Below, piece by piece: positions 25,799 through 35,502 of a stretch of DNA of 64,000 bases (the first letter of the stretch is position 1; each line of letters opens with the position of its first letter). A model generated the notes under the pieces. The model saw only the letters and a program-made list of their open reading frames with translations. It was not told where the DNA came from and did no database searches. A program made the position numbers and the translations under genes. This DNA comes from an uncultured Duncaniella sp. (GTDB taxonomy: Bacteria > Bacteroidota > Bacteroidia > Bacteroidales > Muribaculaceae), in contig CATWQI010000005.1 in the NCBI GenBank assembly GCA_958352885.1, positions 62,001 to 126,000 on the forward strand, in the 5' to 3' direction.

Positions 25799-27736
25799 AT
25801 GTCAGAAGACAAAGAAAGAGAAGAATATAGCGCCAGTAATATCCAGGTGCTCGAGGGACTTGAGGCAGTAAGAAAACGCCCTGCTATGTATATCGGCGAC
25901 ATCAGCGCCAAGGGATTGCATCATCTTGTATACGAGGTTGTGGATAACTCTATCGATGAGGCTCTTGCGGGTTTTGCAACCCACATAGAGGTCACAATTA
26001 ATCCGGATAATTCAATCACGGTGGTGGACAACGGTCGTGGCATTCCTGTGGATATGCACGAAAAGGAACACAAGAGTGCCTTGGAGGTGGTGTTGACTGT
26101 CCTTCATGCCGGCGGTAAATTTGACAAAGGCTCATATAAAGTTTCGGGCGGTCTCCATGGCGTTGGTGTATCTTGTGTCAATGCTCTTTCCACATACTTG
26201 CGTGCTGAAGTGCGTAGAGATGGTAAGATATATATGCAAGAGTACTCATGCGGTAAACCCACGTCTGAACTAAAGGTTATTGGGGAAAGTGATGAGACTG
26301 GCACCACTATTTCGTTCAAGCCCGATGGCAGCATATTTACAGTCACAGAGTATGATTACAGCACTCTTGCCAATCGTTTGAGAGACCTGGCATATCTTAA
26401 TGCCGGAATATCTCTCACATTGTCCGACATGCGCAATCTTGATGCCGATGGAAATCCTAAAACAGAGCAGTTCTATTCGAGGGACGGTCTGAAAGAGTTT
26501 GTCCAATACATCGATTCAAACAAGGAACCTCTTATCAATGAGGTTATCCATCTCAACACAGAGCGCCAAGGTATCCCGGTTGAAGTGGCTCTTACATATA
26601 ATAGCTCCTTTAATGAGAATGTATACTCGTTTGTAAACAATATCAATACTATCGAAGGCGGAACTCATCTTACCGGCTTCCGTAGGGGCCTTACAACGAC
26701 GTTGAAGAAGTATGCTGAGGACAATAAACTTTTGGATAAAGTAAAAGTTGAGATTGCGGGCGATGACTTCCGTGAAGGTCTTACAGCGGTCGTTTCGGTC
26801 AAGGTCCTTGAACCGCAGTTCGAGGGGCAGACAAAGACGAAGCTTGGCAACAGCGAGGTCCAAGGTGCGGTGTCGGCAGCTGTAAGTGAAGCTCTTCGTT
26901 ATTATTTGGAAGAGCATCCTAAACAGGCGAGAATTATTGTTGACAAAATTGTACTCGCTGCGCAAGCTCGTCATGCGGCATACAATGCTCGTGTGAAAAT
27001 CCAGCGCAAGTCTCCGCTCGCTGGTGGTGGACTGCCAGGCAAACTTGCCGACTGTTCATCTCGGCATGCGGAAGATTGTGAACTCTTCCTTGTCGAGGGT
27101 GACTCCGCAGGCGGTACTGCGAAGCAGGGTAGAGACCGTACCTTCCAGGCGATACTGCCTCTCCGAGGTAAGATCCTGAATGTAGAGAAGGCGATGGACC
27201 ACAAAATTTTGGACAACCAGGAAATCATAAGTCTTTACAAAGCAATGCGCGTGACAGTTGGCACCCCAGAGGATCCGAAGGAAATCAACATTTCACGTCT
27301 TGCGTACCATAAGATTATCATCATGACCGATGCGGATGTGGACGGCAGCCATATCGCGACTCTACTTATGACATTCTTCTTCCGTCGTATGCGTCCTGTC
27401 ATCGAACAAGGTTATCTCTATCTTGCCACTCCGCCGCTTTACAAATGCTCACGTGGCAAAGTGGAAGAGTATTGCTGGACAGATGCACAAGTGCAGCAGT
27501 TCATAGCTGTTAACGGTGATAAAACCAAGGTGCAGCGCTACAAAGGTCTTGGTGAAATGAGTGCGGAAGAATTGCGCGATACGACAATGGATCCGAACCA
27601 ACGTCTGCTAAAACAGGTAACCATCAGTGATGCTGCCGAAGCAGACCGTATCTTCTCCATGCTTATGGGCGAAGATGTGGCTCCGCGCAGAGACTTCATA
27701 GAAGCGAATGCAAATTATGCCAATATAGATGCGTAA
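25799..27736 (+). CDS. gyrB: DNA gyrase subunit B
   Basis: 645 residues. It is the ATPase half of gyrase, which with GyrA adds negative supercoils. The GHKL ATPase shows VVDNSIDEALAG, VVDNGRGIPVDMH and SGGLHGVGVSCVNALS; the Toprim domain shows LVEGDSAGGTAKQGRDR and MTDADVDGSHIATLL. The start at 25799 (MSEDKEREEYSAS) fits homologues; 16 extra upstream codons are in frame but carry no conserved residues. The length is typical of a gyrase B without the gamma-proteobacterial insert. The gene stands alone between its own promoter and rnr. Confidence 0.96.
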   Translation: MSEDKEREEYSASNIQVLEGLEAVRKRPAMYIGDISAKGLHHLVYEVVDNSIDEALAGFATHIEVTINPDNSITVVDNGRGIPVDMHEKEHKSALEVVLTVLHAGGKFDKGSYKVSGGLHGVGVSCVNALSTYLRAEVRRDGKIYMQEYSCGKPTSELKVIGESDETGTTISFKPDGSIFTVTEYDYSTLANRLRDLAYLNAGISLTLSDMRNLDADGNPKTEQFYSRDGLKEFVQYIDSNKEPLINEVIHLNTERQGIPVEVALTYNSSFNENVYSFVNNINTIEGGTHLTGFRRGLTTTLKKYAEDNKLLDKVKVEIAGDDFREGLTAVVSVKVLEPQFEGQTKTKLGNSEVQGAVSAAVSEALRYYLEEHPKQARIIVDKIVLAAQARHAAYNARVKIQRKSPLAGGGLPGKLADCSSRHAEDCELFLVEGDSAGGTAKQGRDRTFQAILPLRGKILNVEKAMDHKILDNQEIISLYKAMRVTVGTPEDPKEINISRLAYHKIIIMTDADVDGSHIATLLMTFFFRRMRPVIEQGYLYLATPPLYKCSRGKVEEYCWTDAQVQQFIAVNGDKTKVQRYKGLGEMSAEELRDTTMDPNQRLLKQVTISDAAEADRIFSMLMGEDVAPRRDFIEANANYANIDA

Positions 27737-27790
27737 GCGAACCATGTGGCATAATAAGTCATTATAAATACAAACTATAACATTTCAGCC

Positions 27791-30028
27791 ATGGCTCAAT
27801 CATCAAAATCAACCTCTGCCACAAAAAATGCCAAGCAACTGGAACGGCAAGTGTTGGCATTTGTGTCCGATCAGAAGAACAACACATATAATTACAAGCA
27901 GGTTGCCCATGCTATTGGTGCTAAGACGGCTGCGCAACAACGGAATATAGCCTTACAGCTGGTGGAAATGGCATTCAATGGGGAAATTATAGAAGTATCC
28001 CCCGGAAAGTATAAGTCGCCCCAGCGCGGCAATGAAGCCATAGGGGTATTCGTGCGCCGTAGCAATGGCAAGAATTCTGTTGTCACAGAAGCTGATGGAG
28101 AATCTATCTTTGTAGCTGAGCGTAATTCAATGCATGCGCTCAATGGTGACGTTGTAAGGGTGAATATTGCGGCGCGTCGCAGAGGCGCAGAGCCTGAGGC
28201 TGAGGTTATAGAAATAATCGAAAAGAAAGAACAAACTTTTATCGGGACATTGAAAGTCGATAAACATTTCGGCTACCTTCTTACCGATTCCAAGTATCTT
28301 TCCACCGATATATTTATACCGAAAGCCAAATTGAAGGGCGGAAAGACAGGTGACAAAGTTGTGGTGAAAATCACAGACTGGAAGGATGATTTTAAAAATC
28401 CAAGCGGAGAGGTGATTGATATCCTTGGCAAAACCGGTGAAAACAATGCTGAGATACATGCTATTCTTGCTGAGTTCGGACTCCCATATAAGTATCCGTC
28501 AGCAGTCGAGAAGGCGGCAAATAAAATAGATGCAGGAATCAGCGAGGATGTCATCGCTCAACGTCTCGATATGAGGGATGTGCTGACTTTCACCATTGAT
28601 CCTGTTGATGCTAAAGACTTTGATGATGCTCTTTCATTCCGGAAACTGGCTAACGGCAATTATGAAGTAGGCGTGCACATCGCAGATGTGACTCATTATG
28701 TTCATCCTGATACAATAATTGATAAAGAAGCTCAGAAGAGGGCGACATCAGTATATCTTGTGGACAGAGTTGTGCCTATGCTCCCTGAACATCTCTGTAA
28801 TGGCATCTGTTCTCTCCGTCCTAATGAAGAAAAACTCGCATTCTCTGTCGTGTTTGAAATGGATGATGATGCGCATGTCATAAACTCGAAAATTGCACGT
28901 ACCGTAATCAAATCCAACCGAAGATTCTCATACGAGGAGGCTCAGGAGGTAATTGAGACAGGTCTTGGTGATTGCGTGGAAGAAATCCTGAAACTTAATG
29001 AGATGGCGAAACATCTCCGCCGACAGCGATATGAGAATGGTTCTGTTGAGTTTGACAGAGCAGAGGTCAAATTCCATATTGATGAGAAAGGTAAACCTCT
29101 TGGCGTATTTTTCAAAGTCTCTAAGGATGCCAATAAACTCATTGAAGAGTTTATGCTGCTTGCAAATAAGACAGTAGCGACGTTTGTTGGTAAACCGGCA
29201 GGGAGGAAGAAGCCTAAAGCGTTTGTATATCGAGTGCACGATGTGCCTGATCCATCCCGTTTGTCGGATTTAGCTGCCATAGCCAGAAATTTTGGTTATA
29301 AGGTGAAGTCCTCCGGCACACCACGGGAAATAAACCGCTCCATAAACCGCATGCTTTCTGAAGTTAAGGGTAGGGGTGAGGAAAATTACCTTGCGACATT
29401 AGCTATCCGCTCGATGGCAAAAGCTATATATACTACAGATAATATCGGTCATTACGGGCTTGGCTTTGATTATTATACTCACTTCACGTCTCCAATTCGA
29501 CGTTACCCGGACATGATGGTGCATCGACTGCTTGATAAATATCTGGCGGGAGGAAGAAGCGCTAATGTCCAAAAGCTTGAAGAGCAATGCAAACACTCAA
29601 GTGAGATGGAACAGTTGGCAGCTAATGCAGAACGTTCATCCATCAAGTATAAGCAGGTTGAGTATATGCAGGAGCATCTTGGAGAAACTTTCTCAGGCAT
29701 AATCTCAGGGGTTACCGAATGGGGGCTCTACGTAGAGCTAAATGACAATCTATGTGAAGGGCTTGTTCCAATGCGGGATTTGGCGGATGACTATTATGAT
29801 TTTGACGAGAAAAACCATTGTCTTGTAGGTCGTCGTCATAACCATCGCTATCGCCTCGGAGATAATGTGGACATAAAAGTGGCTCGAGCTGATTTGGATA
29901 AGAAACAACTCGACTTTGTGCTTTTGGATGATAAGGGAAATGCTATACGCCGTGAAGACGATATGGGCTCCAAGGTATCAGTAGCGGAGGCTCTTTCTCA
30001 TGGAAAGAAAAAACGCAGAAAGAAATGA
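27791..30028 (+). CDS. rnr: Ribonuclease R
   Basis: 745 residues, a processive 3'-5' exoribonuclease that degrades structured RNA. Order: N-terminal winged-helix region (about 15-75), two cold-shock OB folds (about 80-225), RNB catalytic domain (about 255-590) with the metal site FTIDPVDAKDFDDALS, and a C-terminal S1 domain (about 640-725, FSGIISGVTEWGLYVEL) ending in a Lys/Arg tail. The last 4 bases overlap the Alg14-like gene, suggesting translational coupling into the glycosyltransferase pair. Confidence 0.95.
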   Translation: MAQSSKSTSATKNAKQLERQVLAFVSDQKNNTYNYKQVAHAIGAKTAAQQRNIALQLVEMAFNGEIIEVSPGKYKSPQRGNEAIGVFVRRSNGKNSVVTEADGESIFVAERNSMHALNGDVVRVNIAARRRGAEPEAEVIEIIEKKEQTFIGTLKVDKHFGYLLTDSKYLSTDIFIPKAKLKGGKTGDKVVVKITDWKDDFKNPSGEVIDILGKTGENNAEIHAILAEFGLPYKYPSAVEKAANKIDAGISEDVIAQRLDMRDVLTFTIDPVDAKDFDDALSFRKLANGNYEVGVHIADVTHYVHPDTIIDKEAQKRATSVYLVDRVVPMLPEHLCNGICSLRPNEEKLAFSVVFEMDDDAHVINSKIARTVIKSNRRFSYEEAQEVIETGLGDCVEEILKLNEMAKHLRRQRYENGSVEFDRAEVKFHIDEKGKPLGVFFKVSKDANKLIEEFMLLANKTVATFVGKPAGRKKPKAFVYRVHDVPDPSRLSDLAAIARNFGYKVKSSGTPREINRSINRMLSEVKGRGEENYLATLAIRSMAKAIYTTDNIGHYGLGFDYYTHFTSPIRRYPDMMVHRLLDKYLAGGRSANVQKLEEQCKHSSEMEQLAANAERSSIKYKQVEYMQEHLGETFSGIISGVTEWGLYVELNDNLCEGLVPMRDLADDYYDFDEKNHCLVGRRHNHRYRLGDNVDIKVARADLDKKQLDFVLLDDKGNAIRREDDMGSKVSVAEALSHGKKKRRKK

Positions 30029-30474
30029 CAATTCTTGCCGTTGCTTCGCTGGGTGGACATTGGACACAACTGTTGCGTATTACTTCCGGTCTGGGCTTGA
30101 AGCATGACATTATCTACATGTCCACACATCCGGATTGCGCAAAAGCAGTCGCAGGCAATAATTTTTTCCTGATGGATGACTTCAGCAGATGGAATCCGTT
30201 TAAATCATTTTCTGCGTTCTTCAGTGCTTTAAGGTGCCTGCGCGCGTGTAAGCCTGATGCCGTTGTTACTACTGGAGCGGCACCTGGTCTTATAGCTTTG
30301 ATTGCCGCTCGAATTACAGGTGTTAAAACTATATGGATAGATTCAATAGCTAATCCGAGTTCACTTTCTCTTAGTGGTAAAATCGCATCCAGAATAGCAA
30401 CTGCAACGTATACGCAATGGGAAAACCTTGCTTGTGGAAATGTGAAATATGCAGGTAATGTATTAGGCGATTGA
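30025..30474 (+). CDS. Alg14/PssD-like glycosyltransferase subunit
   Basis: 149 residues of the Alg14 family (PF08660). The signature SLGGHWTQLLRI near the N-terminus and VVTTGAAPGLIALIAARI in the middle match the membrane/donor-side partner of a two-piece GT28-type UDP-sugar transferase. Unlike eukaryotic Alg14 there is no clear N-terminal membrane helix. It overlaps the rnr stop by 4 bases and is followed by its Alg13-like catalytic partner almost without a gap. In other bacteria such pairs (PssD/PssE) add a sugar to a lipid-linked acceptor during capsule or exopolysaccharide synthesis; here no such cluster surrounds them. Confidence 0.85.
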   Translation: MTILAVASLGGHWTQLLRITSGLGLKHDIIYMSTHPDCAKAVAGNNFFLMDDFSRWNPFKSFSAFFSALRCLRACKPDAVVTTGAAPGLIALIAARITGVKTIWIDSIANPSSLSLSGKIASRIATATYTQWENLACGNVKYAGNVLGD

Positions 30475-30476
30475 TT

Positions 30477-30950
30477 ATGATTTTTGCGACTACAGGAGTG
30501 CAGCTGCCTTTTGACAGATTTGTCAGAATATTAGATCATATCGCCGGCTCAATTGATGAAAAAGTTGTGGCTCAGTTTTTGCCTGATAAATATGTGCCAG
30601 CCAACCTTAAAGTTACCGGTTTTATTTCACCGATTGATTTTGACGAATATGTGCAGAATGCTCGTATTGTGGTAGCCCATGCCGGAATGGGGTCAATTAT
30701 TTCAGCCTTAAATTTTGAAAAGCCTGTAATTGTCATGCCCCGTCAGTCATCTGCTGGTGAGCATAGAAATGACCATCAGGTTGCGACAGCGATAAAGATG
30801 GCTGAGCTCGGGTACGTGTTTTATGCTCATGACAAGGAGGAACTGAAAGCGCTTCTAACGACAGCAAGCCTACCTCCATTGAAAAAGATTGCATCCAGGG
30901 CATCTGACCGTCTGACTAATGCTATATTAAATGAAATCAACTACATATAA
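30477..30950 (+). CDS. Alg13/PssE-like glycosyltransferase subunit (GT28 C-terminal domain)
   Basis: 157 residues from the ATG at 30477; a TTG at 30471 in frame would overlap the Alg14-like stop by 4 bases and is possible. The sequence is the UDP-sugar-binding half of GT28: MIFATTGVQLPFDRFVRILD at the N-terminus, VAHAGMGSIISAL for the diphosphate, and SAGEHRNDHQVATA for the nucleotide-sugar. With the preceding Alg14-like protein it should form one enzyme at the inner membrane face. The prenyl-diphosphate synthase gene 6 bases downstream could supply a lipid carrier, which is inference from order only. Confidence 0.86.
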   Translation: MIFATTGVQLPFDRFVRILDHIAGSIDEKVVAQFLPDKYVPANLKVTGFISPIDFDEYVQNARIVVAHAGMGSIISALNFEKPVIVMPRQSSAGEHRNDHQVATAIKMAELGYVFYAHDKEELKALLTTASLPPLKKIASRASDRLTNAILNEINYI

Positions 30951-30956
30951 CGTATT

Positions 30957-31919
30957 ATGAAAGATTTTGATGAATACTTGGTAATGGTTAATAATGCAAT
31001 TGCCAATTTGCGATTCCCGGAATGCCCTGAAGGGCTATACGCCCCAATAAAATACACAATGGAATCAGGTGGTAAACGTATACGTCCGGTTCTTACCCTT
31101 GCAGCATGCGAAGCAATGGGAGGAGAGCCGATGTCAGCTATTCATCAAGCCATCGCAATAGAGATGTTTCATAATTTCACATTGCTTCATGACGATGTCA
31201 TGGACAAGGCTGATGTCCGTCGTGGACGCCCGACTGTGCACAAGAAGTGGAATGAAGAAACGGCTATTCTATCAGGAGATGCGATGCTTTCAACAACCAC
31301 AATGCTTCTGGCTATTAAGGCAGGAGACCATCTTGCGCCGGCGCTTGAGCTCTTTAATGGTACAGCCATGAATATTTACGAAGGTCAGCAGTATGATATG
31401 GATTTCGAGAAACGAATGGATGTTACTGTTGAAGAGTACATGGAGATGATACGACTCAAGACTTCAGTGTTGCTTGGCTGCGCATGTGGGATGGGAGCTT
31501 TGATGGCAGATGTTCCGTTTGAGACACAACTCCAATTCTTCAATTATGGAGTTAATCTTGGTCTTGCATTCCAACTGCAGGATGATTTTCTTGACACATA
31601 CGGAAATCCTGAGACTTTTGGTAAAGCTATCGGTGGAGATATACTTAATGATAAAAAAACATGGCTCTTCATAATGGCTCTTAACGAGGACAAATCCGGC
31701 AGGATTAATGAAATAATAAAGTCTGGAATCACAGGAGAGGATAAGATAAATCAAGTTCGGGAAGTATATAACAGTCTTGGCCTTCATGACAGAATTCACG
31801 AATTGATACGGGCATATATAGATACTGCCATATCCTGTCTCGAGAGTATCGGCATGATGCCTGATGCAAGAGCATTCTTCATAGAATTAGCATTGAAATC
31901 CGCTACACGCAATAAATAA
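30957..31919 (+). CDS. Polyprenyl (trans-isoprenyl) diphosphate synthase
   Basis: 320 residues. It adds isopentenyl diphosphate to allylic diphosphates to make longer all-trans prenyl chains, probably the quinone side chain. The first Asp motif is LLHDDVMDKADVRRGRPT and the second LGLAFQLQDDFLDTYG, with GGKRIRPVLTL near the start. Chain length cannot be read reliably. menD elsewhere in the window indicates menaquinone use, consistent with this role. It lies 6 bases after the Alg13-like gene and one base before tatD, so it is in the middle of an rnr-to-tatD operon. Confidence 0.9.
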   Translation: MKDFDEYLVMVNNAIANLRFPECPEGLYAPIKYTMESGGKRIRPVLTLAACEAMGGEPMSAIHQAIAIEMFHNFTLLHDDVMDKADVRRGRPTVHKKWNEETAILSGDAMLSTTTMLLAIKAGDHLAPALELFNGTAMNIYEGQQYDMDFEKRMDVTVEEYMEMIRLKTSVLLGCACGMGALMADVPFETQLQFFNYGVNLGLAFQLQDDFLDTYGNPETFGKAIGGDILNDKKTWLFIMALNEDKSGRINEIIKSGITGEDKINQVREVYNSLGLHDRIHELIRAYIDTAISCLESIGMMPDARAFFIELALKSATRNK

Positions 31920-31920
31920 C

Positions 31921-32703
31921 ATGGCCGGGATGACTATTATCGACACTCATACTCATCTTTATCTTAATGAATTTGCACCTGACAACGAAGATGTAGTGTG
32001 TAGGGCCATCGGTTCGGGTGTGGACAAGCTTATATTCCCAAATGTTGACTTGTCTACAATAGAACCAATGAAGAAACTGCAATCCTTGTTCCCTACGAAT
32101 ATCAGGATGGCTATGGGACTCCATCCCACTGAAGTAAATGGGTCTTGGCGAGAGGCGTTGGCAACTGTAAAAGACGAGTTTTTTAATGCTCTGCCATCGT
32201 ATGTGGCCGTCGGTGAAATAGGGATTGACCTTTATTGGGACAAAAGTTTCCGAAATGAGCAGCTTGAAGTTTTTGCAGAGCAGGTAGAATGGGCTTTAAG
32301 TTGTGATTTGCCAATCATCATACATTGCCGCGAGGGACTTCAGGAAGTCTTATCTGTGCTTCGGCATGCCTCTGCTATTCCTAAGGGGGTGTTTCATAGT
32401 TTTGGTGGTTCAACGGAGGATGTCAACAAAATCCGTGGGGTAGGGGATTTCTATTTTGGTATAAATGGAATCGTTACATTCAAAAATTCAAATCTGAAAA
32501 GTGTTCTTCCCGCCATTGGATTAGACCGGATTTTGCTGGAGACAGACTCGCCTTATCTTGCTCCGGTCCCCTATAGAGGTAAACGCAACGAGAGTGCGTA
32601 TATAATTAACATTGCAATTGCTATTGCCGACATCTTAGGCGTATCTGTTGAAAAAGTTGCAGAACAAACCACATATAATGCTGAAAAATTATTTAAATTA
32701 TAG
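31921..32703 (+). CDS. TatD-family metal-dependent hydrolase
   Basis: 260 residues. TatD proteins are metal-dependent nucleases (3'-5' DNA/RNA exonuclease activity in E. coli) with an amidohydrolase barrel. The metal ligands are intact: IDTHTHLY at the start, GEIGIDLYWD, IIHCREG, FHSFGG and LLETDSPYLAP. Its first ATG is one base after the prenyl synthase stop; the in-frame ATG at 31930 is an alternative. It ends the operon begun at rnr, and the NlpC/P60 gene next has its own -7 box (32713-32720). Likely role: DNA repair or RNA turnover. Confidence 0.92.
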   Translation: MAGMTIIDTHTHLYLNEFAPDNEDVVCRAIGSGVDKLIFPNVDLSTIEPMKKLQSLFPTNIRMAMGLHPTEVNGSWREALATVKDEFFNALPSYVAVGEIGIDLYWDKSFRNEQLEVFAEQVEWALSCDLPIIIHCREGLQEVLSVLRHASAIPKGVFHSFGGSTEDVNKIRGVGDFYFGINGIVTFKNSNLKSVLPAIGLDRILLETDSPYLAPVPYRGKRNESAYIINIAIAIADILGVSVEKVAEQTTYNAEKLFKL

Positions 32704-32749
32704 AACTTTATGTAACTTTGGGGTATTATTCGCAACAAATTGTCTAATT

Positions 32750-33706
32750 ATGCCATTACTAAAATTATATATCAATCGTATAATCTGCATAGCTGTTATA
32801 TTGCTGGTTGCATCCAACGCTTATGCCCAGGACTCTTGTTGGGTACAAGTGCGGATTCCTGTCGCATGTATCAGGGATGGGAAAGGGCATTCGACTGAAC
32901 TCATTTCACAGGCTATAATGGGCACTCCAATGCTTGTACTTGAAGATGATGGGGGCGAATGGCTGAAATTGCAAGGGCCTGACGGGTATGAAGGATATAT
33001 GAATATCTCAAGTGTGACACGCAAATCAACCGAGGAAATGATTGGCTGGAGAAAATCCGAAAGACTTGTAAGCCGCTCTCTACCCGAGGTTAAGGTGTAT
33101 AGCGACCGTAAGCGTGGCTCACGAGACATTATCACCGAATTGGTATGTGGCTCGATCGTGGAGGGACATCTATCTGATGCCGGGATGTCAGAAATCACAC
33201 TTCCGGATGGACGCAAAGGATGGGTAGAAAATTCTGCAATGATTTCTGCTAATAATTGGGCTCGACAAGAGTTTAATCCAGATTCAATTCTTGACATTTG
33301 CTACTGGCTTATGGGCACACCTTATTTATGGGGTGCTTGCTCAACCAAGTCTGTTGATTGCTCGGGATTGGTAAGGGTTAGCTATTTTGCCAATGGATTA
33401 TTACTGTTGCGCGATGCGCGCCAACAAATAGAAATAGGGAAGCGAATTGAGCCGGAGAATTTAAATGAGCTCTTGCCTGCAGATTTGCTCTTCTTTAGCA
33501 ATACGCCCGATGGTAGAATTTCACATGTGGCTATCTATGATAGAGATGGGAAATACATTCATTCCTCAGGACTCGTAAAGACAAATTTCATGCGTAATGA
33601 CGATCCAGACTATTCCAAGCGTTATTATCGCGGCGCATCACGTATTGAAGGAAACATCCCAAGCCCGGGAATAATTCCTATGTGGCAACATTCATGGTAT
33701 TTTTAG
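32750..33706 (+). CDS. Secreted NlpC/P60 cysteine peptidase with SH3 domains
   Basis: 318 residues. A signal peptide (LYINRIICIAVILLVASNAYAQ) leads to two bacterial-SH3-like domains (about 28-90 and 100-160) and a C-terminal NlpC/P60 domain (about 180-305). Catalytic residues are visible: Cys in VDCSGLVRVSYF, His in ISHVAIYDRDG, and a second His in YIHSSGLVK. Enzymes of this kind cut D-Glu-m-DAP or related bonds in peptidoglycan stem peptides in the periplasm. A -7 box TAACTTTG at 32713-32720 places the transcript start near 32727 and excludes longer starts inside tatD. It may serve cell-wall recycling with the AmgK/MurU pair. Confidence 0.9.
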   Translation: MPLLKLYINRIICIAVILLVASNAYAQDSCWVQVRIPVACIRDGKGHSTELISQAIMGTPMLVLEDDGGEWLKLQGPDGYEGYMNISSVTRKSTEEMIGWRKSERLVSRSLPEVKVYSDRKRGSRDIITELVCGSIVEGHLSDAGMSEITLPDGRKGWVENSAMISANNWARQEFNPDSILDICYWLMGTPYLWGACSTKSVDCSGLVRVSYFANGLLLLRDARQQIEIGKRIEPENLNELLPADLLFFSNTPDGRISHVAIYDRDGKYIHSSGLVKTNFMRNDDPDYSKRYYRGASRIEGNIPSPGIIPMWQHSWYF

Positions 33707-33748
33707 CAAGTTAACAATTCACAGCACAGTGCTTTTCATCTTTAGAGA

Positions 33749-35185
33749 ATGATTACATTTATTATATGTTTCGCCTTATTGGTGACGGCCTATTTTACCT
33801 ATGGGCGCTATTTAGAGAGATTGGCTGAAGCCGATAGCAATCATGATACACCGGTAACCCGTTTGGAAGACGGTGTAGATTACATAAGGCTCCCAAGGTG
33901 GAGGATATTTCTAATTCAACTGCTTAACATCGCCGGTACCGGACCTATTTTCGGCGCTATTCTTGGTGCGTGTTTCGGACCGGTTGCCTTCCTGTGGATT
34001 ACACTTGGGGGAATATTCTTCGGAGCTATGCATGACTACCTGTCAGGTATGATGATTATACGCCACGACGGTAAGAGCCTTCCGGAAATTATCGGGATAT
34101 ATCTCGGGACAAACGCCCGTACTGTTGTGAGAATCTTTTCAATTGTATTGATGGTGCTTGTCGGAGCCGTTTTCCTTCTTAGTCCGGCTCAACTGCTTGA
34201 CACGATGGTGCCGTCAATATCAACCAATGTTTGGGTATGGATCATACTTGTGTATTATGTAGTGGCAACTATGCTTCCTGTTGATAAAGTCATCGGTAAG
34301 ATATATCCTATTTTCGGTATAGCATTAGTGGCTATGGCAGTGGGGTTGCTCTTTGTAATTATAAGTGGCTCATACGATATACCGGAGCTTACCACATTGC
34401 ATAATTTTCAACTCAATCCGGACGCACTGCCGATTGTCCCGACATTATTCATCACTATAGCGTGCGGCGCAATATCAGGATTTCATGCTACTCAATCACC
34501 GCTTATGGCGAGATGTATCGAAAATGAGAATATGTGCCGTTCCATATTCTATGGATCTATGATAGCTGAAAGTCTGATAGCTCTCATCTGGGCTGCTATT
34601 GCGATGTCATTCTTTCACGGACCCACAGCCCTTGGTGAGCAGTTGGCGGAACATGGCAATAATGCTGCGTGGGCGGTTGACATTATATCCCATTCAACAC
34701 TTGGAACTGTCGGTGCTTTACTCGCTCTTTTAGGTGTTGTAGTTGCTCCAATATCAACAGGAGACACGGCATTCCGTGGGGCTCGTCTTATGATTGCTGA
34801 TATATTTGGCATAGATCAACAACCCATACTTAAGCGTTTTGCAGTCTGTCTGCCATTATTCATTGTGGGATATGGAATTACGTTGTTTGATTTTGGCATA
34901 ATATGGCGCTATTTCGCATGGTCAAATCAGACACTTTCAGTATTTGTCCTTTGGTCAATATACGTATGGCTTGCCAGACGGCAGAAAAACTATTGGGTTG
35001 CCTTGATTCCTGCGATAGCAATGACATTTATAGTCTCATCTTTTATATTTGTCTCACCACAATTTATTGGTCTGGGAGATCGAAGCATGGCCTTTATCGG
35101 AGCTGCGATACTGACACTGTGCATTGCATTCATGGTTAATACCAGAGTTAAACGGACTATAATTATAGAGGAGGATATCGTATGA
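33749..35185 (+). CDS. CstA-family carbon-starvation / pyruvate or peptide transporter
   Basis: 478 residues, a polytopic inner-membrane protein of the CstA family (short form; E. coli CstA is about 700). The conserved loops LLNIAGTGPIFGAILGACFG and FHATQSPLMARCIENE, plus VVAPISTGDTAFRGARLM, identify it. CstA proteins take up peptides or pyruvate when carbon is scarce. It lies 42 bases after the NlpC/P60 gene and its last 4 bases overlap DUF4286. No cAMP-type or specific regulatory site was recognised. Confidence 0.9.
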   Translation: MITFIICFALLVTAYFTYGRYLERLAEADSNHDTPVTRLEDGVDYIRLPRWRIFLIQLLNIAGTGPIFGAILGACFGPVAFLWITLGGIFFGAMHDYLSGMMIIRHDGKSLPEIIGIYLGTNARTVVRIFSIVLMVLVGAVFLLSPAQLLDTMVPSISTNVWVWIILVYYVVATMLPVDKVIGKIYPIFGIALVAMAVGLLFVIISGSYDIPELTTLHNFQLNPDALPIVPTLFITIACGAISGFHATQSPLMARCIENENMCRSIFYGSMIAESLIALIWAAIAMSFFHGPTALGEQLAEHGNNAAWAVDIISHSTLGTVGALLALLGVVVAPISTGDTAFRGARLMIADIFGIDQQPILKRFAVCLPLFIVGYGITLFDFGIIWRYFAWSNQTLSVFVLWSIYVWLARRQKNYWVALIPAIAMTFIVSSFIFVSPQFIGLGDRSMAFIGAAILTLCIAFMVNTRVKRTIIIEEDIV

Positions 35186-35502
35186 TAATTTTCAATACTA
35201 CATTCCATGTACATGAACTTGTAGTGGAATCATTTAAGAAATGGATTAAAGATGTATATATCCCTGACGCCCTTCTGACTGATGGTGTATCGTCACCGGA
35301 GTTTGCCCGTATTATGATTGAAGTTCAGGAAGGCTATGCAAGTTTTGCGGTGCAGTTTAAGGCTGATTCGCACGAAACAGCTGTTGAGTGGCACGATGGC
35401 AGGGGAGCTGCTTTGCGAAATGAACTTATTTCGCGTTTTGGCGATCGGATTTTATTTTTTACGACATATATGGAATTAATATCTCAAGGTGACAAGCGAT
35501 AA
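35182..35502 (+). CDS. DUF4286 family protein
   Basis: 106 residues of a small Bacteroidota family (DUF4286). It reads as a compact alpha/beta protein with no signal or membrane segment, starting [20 protein letters not shown] and ending [15 protein letters not shown]. Its fold resembles dimeric ferredoxin-like small proteins, an inference from pattern. It overlaps the CstA stop by 4 bases and its own end overlaps the ruvC start by 14 bases. In Bacteroidales DUF4286 often sits next to ruvC as I recall. Function unknown. Confidence 0.85.
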   Translation: MIIFNTTFHVHELVVESFKKWIKDVYIPDALLTDGVSSPEFARIMIEVQEGYASFAVQFKADSHETAVEWHDGRGAALRNELISRFGDRILFFTTYMELISQGDKR

